This document shows, piece after piece, positions 36,582 through 44,930 of a DNA stretch of 64,000 nucleotides. How positions within the stretch are numbered: the stretch's first letter is position 1; every line of letters starts with the position of its first letter. The DNA comes from Paraburkholderia dioscoreae (lineage in GTDB: Bacteria > Pseudomonadota > Gammaproteobacteria > Burkholderiales > Burkholderiaceae). Location: the NCBI RefSeq assembly GCF_902459535.1, contig NZ_LR699553.1, positions 1,178,001-1,242,000 of the forward strand, in the 5' to 3' direction. Both the position numbers and the translations under genes were made by a program. Under the pieces are notes generated by a model that did not search any database, was not told the DNA's origin, and saw only the letters and a list, made by a program, of their open reading frames with translations.

Positions 36582-37778
36582 TCAGATTTTCGCGCGGATC
36601 AGCGCGGCGAGACGCGACACGCCTTCGTCGATCCTGGCCGGCGGCACTGTGACGAACGACAGACGCAGCGTGTTGTGTTGCGCTTCATTCGCGAAGAAGG
36701 GGCCGCCCGGCACGAACGCGACGTTCTGCGCGACCGCTTCTTCGAGCAGTTTCATGCTGTCGATCTGCGCGGGCAGATTCACCCACACGAACATGCCGCC
36801 TTCCGGACGGTTCCAGCTTACGCCTTCCGGCATGTAGCGTTCGAGCGCGGCGAGCATCGCCGCGCACTGGTTGCGATACAGCTCGCGAATGGTCGGCACG
36901 TGCGTGTCGAGAAAGCCGTCCTTGATCACTTCGTACACGATGCGCTGGGTGAAGCTCGGCGTGTGCAGATCGGTGGCCTGCTTGGCTTGCACGAGTTTGA
37001 AGATCAGCTCTTCGGGCGCGATGATGTAGCCGACCCGCAGACCCGGCGCCAGCACCTTCGAGAACGAACCGAGATGGACGATATGGTCCGGCGCCATCGA
37101 TAGCATGGTGGGCAGCGGTTCGCCCGCGTAGTCCAGCGCGCCGTACGGATCGTCTTCGATCACCGGGAACGGCGCGGTTTTCGCGAACTGGGCGAGCGCG
37201 CGGCGGCGTTCGATCGGCAGGCGGCGGCCGGTCGGATTCTGGAAATTGGGCTGTGCGTACAGCAGGCGCGCGCCGGCCGTCAGTTCGGGCGTGAGCGCTT
37301 CGGGAATGAGGCCGTGTTCGTCGGTCGGCACTTGCACGTAGCGCGGCTCGTACATCGAAAACGATTGCAGCGCGCCGAGGTAGGTCGGCGTTTCGACTAG
37401 CACCGGGCTGTCCGGGCACACCAGCACTTTACCGAGGAGGTCGAGCGCCTGTTGCGAGCCGGTGGTGATCAGCACCTGGCTTGCGCGAATCTGCGCGCCG
37501 TTGACCGAGTAGCGCTTCGCGATCCATTCCCGCAGCGGCGCAAAGCCTTCGGTCGCACTGTATTGCAGGGCGGCGGCCGGTTCGTCGCGCAGAATGCGGT
37601 CGGCCGCCGCGCGCATGCGTTCGGCCGGGAAGGTGGCCGGCGAGGGCAGGCCGCCCGCGAACGAAATGACTTCGGGCCGCTCCGTGACCTTCAGAATCTC
37701 GCGGATCGCCGAGCTCGTGAGCTTGCGTGCGCGTTCGGACAATTGCCACATGGGGGCTTTCAAGTCGCTTTGGTCCAT
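36582..37778 (-). CDS. PLP-dependent aminotransferase, class I/II (LysN/2-aminoadipate type)
   Basis: 398 aa fold-type I aminotransferase. Cofactor-binding features: TTGSQQALDL (106-115), NFQNPTGRR (178-186), EDDPYGALDY (208-217) and the Schiff-base lysine K241 in GSFSKVLAPGLRVGY. ISFAGGLPSPATFP at 38-51 and the lack of a DNA-binding domain place it with 2-aminoadipate or aromatic/branched-chain transaminases. It precedes the RidA-like gene, a sensible pairing because PLP enzymes can release enamines. The substrate is not determinable. It differs from the MocR-type protein 1 kb away, which has a helix-turn-helix fused to a similar domain. Confidence 0.9.
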   Translation of the reverse strand: MDQSDLKAPMWQLSERARKLTSSAIREILKVTERPEVISFAGGLPSPATFPAERMRAAADRILRDEPAAALQYSATEGFAPLREWIAKRYSVNGAQIRASQVLITTGSQQALDLLGKVLVCPDSPVLVETPTYLGALQSFSMYEPRYVQVPTDEHGLIPEALTPELTAGARLLYAQPNFQNPTGRRLPIERRRALAQFAKTAPFPVIEDDPYGALDYAGEPLPTMLSMAPDHIVHLGSFSKVLAPGLRVGYIIAPEELIFKLVQAKQATDLHTPSFTQRIVYEVIKDGFLDTHVPTIRELYRNQCAAMLAALERYMPEGVSWNRPEGGMFVWVNLPAQIDSMKLLEEAVAQNVAFVPGGPFFANEAQHNTLRLSFVTVPPARIDEGVSRLAALIRAKI

Positions 37779-37850
37779 GGTCTCCTCTGCTGGTACTGGA
37801 ACCGGTCAAAACTTCAATTATCGCGCGAGTCGGCGACCCGCGCGCGCTGC

Positions 37851-38534
37851 TTATTTAAGGGTCCGTAGACCGTCGGGCGTTTCAAACTCGGCGACGAGGG
37901 CCGGCGCGCCATCCGTGGCCTGCAACTCGATCAGATGCGCCGCGCCGAGCCAGCGCAGTTGCGCCGCCAACGTGTCTGCCTGCGGGTGCACGCCCTTCAG
38001 GGCCGTCAGCGAAATGCCCGTTTCCGGCAACACCGTCGACGGATGCCGCACCGTGTCCCATTGAATCAGCGACGGCAGCACACCGTCGCCGCCGCCCTGC
38101 CAGGCGGGGAACGCGCCGTCGTCGGGCACGGTCAGGCTCCAGGTGAAATCGCCGCGCGTCATTGGAACCGCCGGGGGAATGCGCTGCGGATACTGCGCCT
38201 GCCACGTGGGGAGATGTTTCGGCCGCTCGACCCGCGCGACCCAGTGCGACAGATACGGGCCGTTTTCGAGCCGCGCTTGCGTGGCCGGGTCGTCGAGCGC
38301 GAACAGGCGGGCGCGCGGCGCGTTGTCTGTCGACGCCGCCAGCGGATCGACCGCGATCACTTCCAGATACACGCCGCCCCACAGGTTCAGGAGGCGGTTG
38401 TGCGTGCGCATCAGCGGATGCGCGCCGCCGCGGGCCGGCGCGACGCCGAGCGTGTCGGCGACGTACTGCGTGCCCTCGTCGAGGGTGAGGGCGGAAATCA
38501 CGAGGTGATCAAGGCGAAGCGGGTGAGCAGTCAT
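37851..38534 (-). CDS. Glyoxalase-like (VOC superfamily) domain protein
   Basis: 227 aa from the ATG at 38534. The N-terminus RLDHLVISALTLDEGTQYVADTLGVAP starts a VOC beta-alpha-beta module, with H11 in metal-ligand position and GGVYLEVIAVDP supplying a glutamate. A second half of similar length follows, as in the Glyoxalase_like family. No metal-site proof by eye. Upstream in-frame extension reaches into the divergent MocR promoter region and is rejected. It is divergent from the MocR regulator gene, with ~280 bases between starts, so the regulator may control it (inference). Confidence 0.8.
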   Translation of the reverse strand: MTAHPLRLDHLVISALTLDEGTQYVADTLGVAPARGGAHPLMRTHNRLLNLWGGVYLEVIAVDPLAASTDNAPRARLFALDDPATQARLENGPYLSHWVARVERPKHLPTWQAQYPQRIPPAVPMTRGDFTWSLTVPDDGAFPAWQGGGDGVLPSLIQWDTVRHPSTVLPETGISLTALKGVHPQADTLAAQLRWLGAAHLIELQATDGAPALVAEFETPDGLRTLK

Positions 38535-38766
38535 GACGGATCGGGGAAACGGTTCTCTGCGGTAAACCGGTACGTGCCGGGTGTGGCGGCAACGTTGCCG
38601 GGGCCGTAAGCATAACCGTTTGCCGGATCGGCGGGCCATGCGGATGGCGTTTCGGCAGGGTTTTGCCGGATGACGCGAAAGTATCGGCATAGATGTCAGA
38701 AGACCTGCCGCACTGCGTCCCATCCTTTGCTTATCTCAAATGTAGCGGCGCCGACCTGCACAGTAA

Positions 38767-38794
38767 CGATACAATCGGTTCGATACTATTCGGT
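38767..38794. promoter_or_regulatory. Direct-repeat operator candidate before the MocR gene
   Basis: CGATACAATCGGT (38767-38779) and CGATACTATTCGGT (38781-38794), same orientation, period 14. They lie 19 bases before the ATG of a MocR-type regulator and contain TACAAT/TACTAT -10-like sequences. Known MocR operators (e.g. for GabR, PdxR) are direct repeats near the regulator's own start. Confidence 0.55.
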
Positions 38795-38812
38795 ACAGTT
38801 GGAGCCTCCGTT

Positions 38813-40264
38813 ATGTCCGTCCCGCTTGCCCAGATTCCCGCCCCGCACGACACGGCGTCGCTGACGCTGGTGGAGCAGCTCGTCCAGTGGGCGCGCCGCC
38901 GTATCGAGGAGCGCGTGTTCCGCCCCGGCATGCGCATGCCGTCGATCCGCAAGCTCGCGCTCGACAAGGGCGTGTCGCGCTTTACGGTGGTCGAGGCGTA
39001 CGAACGGCTGGTGGCGCAGGGTTTTCTGGAGTCGCGGCGCGGTTCCGGATTCTATGTGCGCGAACGGCTGGCCGCCGCGGCCACCGCCGAGATTCATCCG
39101 CCTACCCAGGCGGCGGCGCCCGCCACCATCGACGTGGTCTGGCTGCTGCGCAACATGCTGCACACCGGCGCGCGTCCGGAGCGCAGTCCCGGCCTCGGTT
39201 ATCTGCCGGCACGCTGGCTCGACGGCGACCTGATCACCAACGCGCTGCGCACCCTCGGCCGGCAAAGCGGCGCGCAGATGCTCGGCATCGGCACGCCGCA
39301 GGGCTTTTTGCCGTTGCGCCAGCAGTTGCAGACGCGGCTCGAAGAACTGGAGATCGGCGCTTCGCCGGATCAGATCGTAATGGTGTCCGGCATCACGCAG
39401 GCGATCGACCTGATCTCGCGCATCTACGTGAAACCGGGCGATGCCGTGATCGTCGGCGATCCGGCGTGGTTTCAGATGTTCGGGCGGTTCGCCTCGCAGG
39501 GCGCGCGGCTGGTGGGCATGCCGTACACGCCGGACGGCCCGGATCTCGACGCACTGGAGTCGCTCGTGCAAACGTGGCGGCCGAAAATGCTGGTGATCAA
39601 CTCGGTGCTGCAGAACCCCACGGGCACGTCGCTCACGGCGGCCCAGGCGTTCCGCATTCTGCGTCTGGCCGAAGCGTACGATTTCATCGTCGTCGAGGAC
39701 GATATTTACGGCGATCTGTGCCCGCCGAGCTATCCGGGCACGCGGCTCGCGAGCCTCGACCAGTTGAAGCGCGTGATTTACCTGGGCAGTTTTTCGAAGA
39801 CGCTCGCGCCGAATCTGCGGGTCGGTTTCATTGCCTGCGCGCCTGACGTGGCGACGGCGGTCAGCGACCAGAAGATGCTGGTCGGCATGACGAGCCCGGA
39901 ATTGAACGAGCGCGTGCTGTACAAGATCCTGACCGAGGGCCACTACCGGCGGCACGTCGAACGGCTGCGCGTGAGGCTCGACGGCGTGCGCGAGAAATCC
40001 GTGCGGATGCTGGAGAAGACCGGCCTGAAGCTGTTCCTGACACCGATGGCCGGCATGTTCCTGTGGGCCGACACTGGCGTCGATGCCGACGCGCTGGCGG
40101 CCGCCGGCCACGAAGCCGGTTTTCTGCTCACGCCCGGCAGCCTGTTCTCGCCGCAGCAGTCGCCGACCACCTGGATGCGCTTCAATATCGCCAATTGCGG
40201 TGATCCGGAGCTGGCAACGTTTCTGTGCCGTTATCTCGACGGCGTGGCGCGGCGCGCCTCTTGA
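38813..40264 (+). CDS. MocR-type transcriptional regulator (GntR HTH fused to aminotransferase domain)
   Basis: 483 aa from the ATG behind GGAGCC. Residues ~15-85 are a GntR winged helix (LVEQLVQWARRRIEERVFRPGMRMPSIRKLA..., VSRFTVVEAYERLVAQGFLESRRGSGFYV). From ~115 a fold-type I PLP domain with NPTGTSLT, EDDIYGDL and lysine in GSFSKTLAPNLRVGF. MocR regulators bind PLP as an external aldimine with a ligand (e.g. GABA, PLP itself) and act at direct-repeat operators; a matching repeat is just upstream. Frame extends 40 codons earlier but would overlie the repeat. Its stop codon lies inside the htpG sigma-32 -35 box. Confidence 0.92.
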   Translation: MSVPLAQIPAPHDTASLTLVEQLVQWARRRIEERVFRPGMRMPSIRKLALDKGVSRFTVVEAYERLVAQGFLESRRGSGFYVRERLAAAATAEIHPPTQAAAPATIDVVWLLRNMLHTGARPERSPGLGYLPARWLDGDLITNALRTLGRQSGAQMLGIGTPQGFLPLRQQLQTRLEELEIGASPDQIVMVSGITQAIDLISRIYVKPGDAVIVGDPAWFQMFGRFASQGARLVGMPYTPDGPDLDALESLVQTWRPKMLVINSVLQNPTGTSLTAAQAFRILRLAEAYDFIVVEDDIYGDLCPPSYPGTRLASLDQLKRVIYLGSFSKTLAPNLRVGFIACAPDVATAVSDQKMLVGMTSPELNERVLYKILTEGHYRRHVERLRVRLDGVREKSVRMLEKTGLKLFLTPMAGMFLWADTGVDADALAAAGHEAGFLLTPGSLFSPQQSPTTWMRFNIANCGDPELATFLCRYLDGVARRAS

Positions 40265-40289
40265 AACCGCGCCGGCTTGCCCCCAATTA
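40260..40289 (+). promoter_or_regulatory. Sigma-32 (heat-shock) promoter of htpG
   Basis: -35 CTTGAAA (40260-40266), 14-base spacer, -10 CCCCAATTA (40281-40289); the E. coli consensus is CTTGAAA-N11-15-CCCCATnTA. The -35 box contains the TGA stop of the MocR gene. Predicted transcription start about 40296, giving a leader of ~208 bases. Confidence 0.75.
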
Positions 40290-40304
40290 GGCGGACGATC
40301 CGGC

Positions 40305-40398
40305 GGCTACGGCTACGGCTACGGCTACGGCTACGGCTACGGCTACGGCTACGGCTACGGCTACGGCTACGGCTACGGCTACGGCTACGGCTACGGCT
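40305..40398. repeat. Hexanucleotide tandem repeat (GGCTAC) x 15.7
   Basis: Fifteen perfect GGCTAC units (40305-40394) plus GGCT, no mismatches. It falls within the predicted htpG 5' leader and between two genes, so it is non-coding as annotated; it would read Gly-Tyr, Ala-Thr or Leu-Arg dipeptides in the plus frames and Arg-Ser in one minus frame. A perfect tract of this length should vary by slippage; gain or loss of units changes length by six bases only. Confidence 0.97.
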
Positions 40399-40423
40399 GG
40401 CGGCGGCCGGCCCACCGCCAGCC
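40395..40423 (+). other. Hairpin in the htpG leader adjoining the repeat tract
   Basis: Perfect 9-bp stem GGCTGGCGG (40395-40403) / CCGCCAGCC (40415-40423), 11-base loop. The left arm begins with the last partial repeat unit. No T-run, so not a terminator. Confidence 0.6.
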
Positions 40424-40503
40424 GACACGCCAGCGCTCAGGCCGCAACGAACGGCGCCGCGCCTTGACTTGAACCCCATTCGCAACAGAGAGGAAGTCCG
40501 ACC

Positions 40504-42408
40504 ATGGCACAAGAAACCATGAGCTTTCAGGCAGAAGTGAAACAGCTTCTGCATCTGATGATCCATTCGCTGTACAGCAACAAGGAAATTTTCCTGCGCG
40601 AGCTGATTTCGAATGCGTCCGACGCGGCCGACAAGCTGCGCTTCGAAGCGATCGAAAACAGCGCGTTGTACGAGAACGATCCGAACCTGCGGATTCGCGT
40701 GTCGTACGACAAGGACGCGCGCACCATCACGATCGACGACAACGGCATCGGCATGAGCCGCGACGAAGCGATCGCCAACCTCGGCACAATCGCGCGTTCG
40801 GGCACCAAGGAATTCTTCGGCAAGCTCTCCGGCGACCAGCAGAAAGACGCGGCGCTGATCGGCCAGTTCGGCGTGGGCTTTTATTCGGGCTTCATCGTCG
40901 CGGACAGGATCACCGTGGAAACGCGCCGTGCCGGTCTGCCGGCCTCTGAAGGCGTGCGCTGGGAAAGCGCGGGCGAGGGCGATTTCGCGGTCGAGCAGAT
41001 CGAGCGCGCCGCACGCGGCACGACCATCACACTGCATCTGCGTGCCGATGAGGACGAACTGCTGTCGTCGCATCGTCTGAAATCGATCATTCAGAAGTAC
41101 TCGGACCACGTCGCGCTGCCCATCCTGATGCAGAAGGAAGAGTGGGACGCGGAAAAGAGCGCGATGGTCACGAAAGACGAAGACGAGACCGTCAACCAGG
41201 CCAGCGCGCTGTGGACGCGTTCGAAGAACGACATCACCGACGAGCAGTACAAGCAGTTCTATCAGCACCTTTCGCACGATCATCAGGATCCGCTCACATG
41301 GACGCATAACCGCGTCGAAGGCCGCAGCGAGTACACGCAATTGCTGTACGTGCCGACCCACGCGCCGTTCGACATGTTCAACCGCGATCATCGCGGCGGC
41401 CTGAAGCTGTACGTGAAACGCGTGTTCATCATGGACGACGCCGAGCAGCTGCTGCCCGCGTATCTGCGTTTCGTGAAGGGCGTGGTCGATTCGGCCGATC
41501 TGCCGCTGAACGTGTCGCGCGAAATCCTCCAGGAAAGCCGCGACGTGAAGGCGATCCGCGAAGGCGTGACCAAGCGCGTGTTGTCGATGCTCGAAGATCT
41601 GGCCAATTCGGATAACGAGGCGGACAAGGAAAAGTACGCCGGTTTCTGGAAGGAATTCGGCCAGGTGCTGAAGGAAGGCATCGGCGAAGACTTCGCCAAC
41701 CGCGAGCGGATCGCCAAACTCGTGCGCTTTGCGTCGACGCATACGGACACGCCTGAGCAGACCGTATCGCTCGCCGATTACGTGGCGCGTATGAAGCCCG
41801 AGCAGACCAAGATCTACTACGTCACCGCCGACACCTGGCAGGCCGCGACCCACAGCCCGCACCTCGAAGTGTTCCGCAAGAAGGGCGTGGAAGTGCTGCT
41901 GCTGACCGACCGCGTGGACGAGTGGATCCTGTCGTTCCTGAACGAGTTCGAAGGCAAGCCGCTGCAAAGCGTGGCGCGCGGCGATCTCGATCTGGGCGCG
42001 CTGAACGACGAAGAAAAAGAAGCGCAGGAAAAGGTCGGCGAAGAGTTCAAGCCGCTCGTCGAGAAGATGAAGGAAGCGCTGAAGGACAAGGCCAAGGACG
42101 TGCGCCTCACGTTCCGCCTGACCGATTCGCCGTCCTGTCTCGTTGCCGACGACGGCGAAATGAGCGGCTATCTGCAACGCATGCTGAAGGCTGCGGGTCA
42201 GCAGGCGCCGTCGTTTCATCCGATTCTCGAGGTGAATCCGGAGCACGCGCTGGTGAAGGGGCTGCATGCGGACAGCGCGAACTTCGACGACTGGTGCCAT
42301 TTGCTGTTCGACCAGGCCTTGCTCGCCGAAGGTGGCGCGCTGGAAGACCCGGCGAGCTTCGTGAAGCGCACCAATGCGCTGCTGCTGGCGCGCGCAAACG
42401 AGGCATGA
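40504..42408 (+). CDS. htpG: Molecular chaperone HtpG (Hsp90)
   Basis: 634 aa, close to E. coli HtpG (624). N-terminal GHKL ATPase with ELISNASDAADKLR, DNGIGM and the lid GQFGVGFYSGF; middle domain with RGVVDS-type segment (FVKGVVDSADLPLNVSREILQ) containing the catalytic arginine; C-terminal dimerisation domain, no MEEVD tail, as expected for bacteria. Cytoplasmic dimer that remodels client proteins with DnaK. Good ribosome site (GAGAGGAAG). Expression is probably heat-induced through the sigma-32 promoter at 40260, with a long leader containing the hexanucleotide tract. Followed by a strong terminator. Confidence 0.97.
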   Translation: MAQETMSFQAEVKQLLHLMIHSLYSNKEIFLRELISNASDAADKLRFEAIENSALYENDPNLRIRVSYDKDARTITIDDNGIGMSRDEAIANLGTIARSGTKEFFGKLSGDQQKDAALIGQFGVGFYSGFIVADRITVETRRAGLPASEGVRWESAGEGDFAVEQIERAARGTTITLHLRADEDELLSSHRLKSIIQKYSDHVALPILMQKEEWDAEKSAMVTKDEDETVNQASALWTRSKNDITDEQYKQFYQHLSHDHQDPLTWTHNRVEGRSEYTQLLYVPTHAPFDMFNRDHRGGLKLYVKRVFIMDDAEQLLPAYLRFVKGVVDSADLPLNVSREILQESRDVKAIREGVTKRVLSMLEDLANSDNEADKEKYAGFWKEFGQVLKEGIGEDFANRERIAKLVRFASTHTDTPEQTVSLADYVARMKPEQTKIYYVTADTWQAATHSPHLEVFRKKGVEVLLLTDRVDEWILSFLNEFEGKPLQSVARGDLDLGALNDEEKEAQEKVGEEFKPLVEKMKEALKDKAKDVRLTFRLTDSPSCLVADDGEMSGYLQRMLKAAGQQAPSFHPILEVNPEHALVKGLHADSANFDDWCHLLFDQALLAEGGALEDPASFVKRTNALLLARANEA

Positions 42409-42452
42409 ATCGCACCTGATTCTGCTGCGTCGCGCTGACGCTTGTGGTTGGG

Positions 42453-42483
42453 AAATGCGCTGCTCCGGCAGCGCATTTTTTTT
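42453..42483 (+). terminator. Terminator of htpG
   Basis: Perfect 9-bp stem ATGCGCTGC / GCAGCGCAT with a TCCG loop, followed by eight T. Confidence 0.9.
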
Positions 42484-42532
42484 GTCCGACGCGGCGGAGC
42501 CGAGGCCGCTTGGGTGGTCTCAGGTGGCGCGC

Positions 42533-42814
42533 TCAACGCGCGGGCGCCGATCCCTCCACATGACGCACTTGCGAGAGCACACAACCGGCCAGTTCCTTTG
42601 CCTCGTGACACGAAACATGATCGGCCAGCACTTTCGCCGCGAGACTGCCGATCGCCTTGCTGGTCTGTTTCGACGTGTGATGTTGCGCCAGTGCCGATCC
42701 TGCCAGTTCCTTCTCCAGTTGCGCGATGCCCGTGCGCCGCAACACCACAGCGGCCAGATGAGCGATGCGGTCGGACGTTTCCTTCAATTTTTCAGTATTC
42801 AAGCGTTGCTCCAT
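42533..42814 (-). CDS. Small hypothetical protein
   Basis: 93 aa, soluble and helical-looking: MEQRLNTEKLKETSDRIAHLAAVVLRRTGIAQLEKELAGSALAQHHTSKQTSKAIGSLAAKVLADHVSCHEAKELAGCVLSQVRHVEGSAPAR. Two cysteines (C69, C78). Amphipathic spacing and balanced charge look protein-like, and there is no competing gene. No ribosome site stands out and no domain is recognised, so it remains tentative. It converges with htpG. Confidence 0.5.
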   Translation of the reverse strand: MEQRLNTEKLKETSDRIAHLAAVVLRRTGIAQLEKELAGSALAQHHTSKQTSKAIGSLAAKVLADHVSCHEAKELAGCVLSQVRHVEGSAPAR

Positions 42815-42933
42815 ACGGTGACGGGTTGATCTGGTCGACCGGCAGGGCCGTGCCCTTCGTCGACTGAAATTAATTATGGTTAACTAACTAAATAGAATCA
42901 ACGGCATTAAATTGAGATTGGTTTGTGAGATGC

Positions 42934-42969
42934 AAACGCGCGGCTTTATCTTATGATCGCGCGTTTTTT
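42934..42969 (+). terminator. Intrinsic terminator ahead of the TPR/GT9 genes
   Basis: Stem AAACGCGCG (42934-42942) / CGCGCGTTT (42958-42966), 15-base loop and a six-T run. It lies 105 bases before the start at 43074 and after an unusually A+T-rich stretch (42868-42925) that holds no gene. Either an attenuator for the downstream genes or the end of a small RNA. Confidence 0.75.
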
Positions 42970-43073
42970 ATTCGGAGGCTTGAAGGATTGTTTGCAATCT
43001 TTAAGCATCGTAAGCACAGGATCTTATTTTTACGATTACGCGTTCGCGCGTAACCACCACGCTCCCGACTCCC

Positions 43074-44882
43074 ATGTCCGATTCCGCTCTCGCTGTAACT
43101 CCCGATTCCGTTCATCTCCTGTGGTCGATTCTGCGCGAGCAGGGTTTCGATGCCGCCGCGCGCCGCGCCGTCGAGTTCGCCGCGACAGGTGTGACGTCGC
43201 AGTTGCACGCCGACCTGTGCGCGAGCGCGGAGCGTTTCGAGGAGGCCTATCACAGCGCGTCCCAGGCACTAGCGTGCTCGAACGGAGCGCGCCATGCGCG
43301 GGTGGCGCTCTTCGCCGACGCGCTCGGCCGCGCCGACGCCGCGCAGCGCAACAGCGAACTGGCGGTGGCCGCTCAGCCGCTGGAGTCGACGATCGACTGG
43401 GTGATCTGGCTGATCGACGGCTGCGGTGCGCAGTCGGCGGCCGCGCATATGCTGCGCGCCTATGAGCGTCGGGCGCCGTGGGACGCGCGCGCGCCGTGGT
43501 GCTTGTCGATCGCGCTGGCGGCGCTCACCGGGATGAACGCGCGTGCGGAGCGTCGCGCGGCGCTGCTGCGGGCGTATGCGCTCGACCCCGCGATCGACCC
43601 GGCTTTGCCGTTGCAACTCGCGTTGGCGTTCCGCGAGATTCGCGACTGGCCGACGGTGGAGCGCATCTGTCGCGAGAGCCTTGCCCGCAATCCCGCCGAC
43701 GCGGAAATGGCGTGGCAACTCAGTCACGCGCAGTGGCAGTGCGGCGACGCGGCCGCCGCGGAAGTCACCATGCGCGCCGTGGATGCCGCCGCGCCCGGCA
43801 ATGCCGACGTGCTGGCGGCAATCGGCATGTATCTCGGCGAGCAGGCGCGCTATGAGGACAGCGAAGCGGCGCTGGTGGCGTCGCTCGCGATCGATCCGTC
43901 AGGCATACAGGCCGCGGTCGATCTCGCCGACCTCGGGCTCAGGTGCGGCGCCTGGTCGAGCGCATGGCCGCGTTTCGAGGCGCGTCTTGCGCGCGAAGAC
44001 CGCGAACAGAACAACGTCGTCAGCCTGATGGCGCGCTTGTGCCCGCGCTGGCATGGCGAAGCGCTCGGCGGCAGGACGCTGGTGGTGCACAGTGAGCAGG
44101 GCAGCGGCGACGACATCCAGATGGTCCGCTTCGTTCCGCAACTGGCAGCGCGCGTGCGCGACGAGGGCGGCCGTCTGGTGCTCGCCGTGCGTCGCGCGTT
44201 GCAACCGCTGTTTGCGCGGTTCTACGCGGATTGCGTGTCGATCGAAGACGGCCCGCTCGGCTTGCCCGACTATGCTTTGCCGATCATGAGCCTGCCGCTC
44301 GTGCTCGGCCTCCAGCCGCAGCAGGTTCGCGGCACGCCTTACCTGCGGGCCGATGCAACGAAGGCGGCGGCGTGGCGCGAACGGGTCGACGCAAGCGTGC
44401 CCGAAGCGAAGTGGCGAATCGGCCTCGTGTGGTCCGGCAGCGCCACGCACCGGCGCGACGCCAAACGGTCGATACCGCTTGCCGCACTGGCGCCGCTGCT
44501 GGCGCTCCCGGATGTCGTATTCCATCCGCTCACGCCCGGCCGCCGCGCCGATGTGACCGCGCTCGCCGCGCAGGGTTATCGCGTGTGCGATCTGAGCGGC
44601 GAATACGAGCACGGTTTCGACGACGTAGCGGCCCATCTTGCCGCACTGGATGCGCTGGTGACGATCGACAGCGCACCGTTGCATCTCGGCGGCGCGCTGG
44701 GGCATCGCGTGCTGGCGGTGCTCGATCACGTCTCGCACTGGTCCTGGGGCACCGAAGAGACGCAGCCCTGGTATGACTCCGTCGATCTGTTCCGGCAGCC
44801 GCAGCCCGCGCAGTGGACGCCGGTCGTCGAGCGGGTGGCCGCCCGTCTCACGGCGATGCTGGTGTCGGACCGAACCGCCTGA
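43074..44882 (+). CDS. TPR-containing glycosyltransferase family 9-like protein (copy 1)
   Basis: 602 aa. N-terminal ~300 residues are degenerate tetratricopeptide repeats (e.g. LAFREIRDWPTVERICRESLARNPADAEMAW, GMYLGEQARYEDSEAALVASLAIDPSG). The C-terminal half resembles ADP-heptose-type GT9 transferases: VVHSEQGSGDDIQMVRFVPQL, IGLVWSGSATHRRDAKRSIPLAALAPLL, and DALVTIDSAPLHLGGALGHRV. Such proteins are common in Burkholderiaceae and probably glycosylate a protein or surface glycan; target unknown. No signal peptide or membrane helix. A paralogue of the same layout follows 48 bases downstream, so the two are likely co-transcribed. Confidence 0.88.
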   Translation: MSDSALAVTPDSVHLLWSILREQGFDAAARRAVEFAATGVTSQLHADLCASAERFEEAYHSASQALACSNGARHARVALFADALGRADAAQRNSELAVAAQPLESTIDWVIWLIDGCGAQSAAAHMLRAYERRAPWDARAPWCLSIALAALTGMNARAERRAALLRAYALDPAIDPALPLQLALAFREIRDWPTVERICRESLARNPADAEMAWQLSHAQWQCGDAAAAEVTMRAVDAAAPGNADVLAAIGMYLGEQARYEDSEAALVASLAIDPSGIQAAVDLADLGLRCGAWSSAWPRFEARLAREDREQNNVVSLMARLCPRWHGEALGGRTLVVHSEQGSGDDIQMVRFVPQLAARVRDEGGRLVLAVRRALQPLFARFYADCVSIEDGPLGLPDYALPIMSLPLVLGLQPQQVRGTPYLRADATKAAAWRERVDASVPEAKWRIGLVWSGSATHRRDAKRSIPLAALAPLLALPDVVFHPLTPGRRADVTALAAQGYRVCDLSGEYEHGFDDVAAHLAALDALVTIDSAPLHLGGALGHRVLAVLDHVSHWSWGTEETQPWYDSVDLFRQPQPAQWTPVVERVAARLTAMLVSDRTA

Positions 44883-44930
44883 GCGGCGCAGGCGATTGCA
44901 GATTGAGCAACCCACGTAACCGATTGATTG

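Noticed and set aside
40305..40398. CRISPR-like array
   Set aside because: Contiguous six-base units with no spacers and no cas genes: a simple microsatellite.
40083..40472. Plus-strand frame with a Gly-Tyr repeat protein
   Set aside because: Out of frame within the MocR gene, no ribosome site; the repeat lies in the predicted htpG leader.
40468..40479. CTTGAACCCCAT close to the htpG start, resembling sigma-32 boxes
   Set aside because: The two boxes touch with no spacer, so they cannot form a promoter together.
40231..42300. 689-codon minus-strand frame ending in a long Arg-Ser repeat
   Set aside because: Antisense of htpG; the Arg-Ser run is just the GGCTAC tract read backwards. No start signal.
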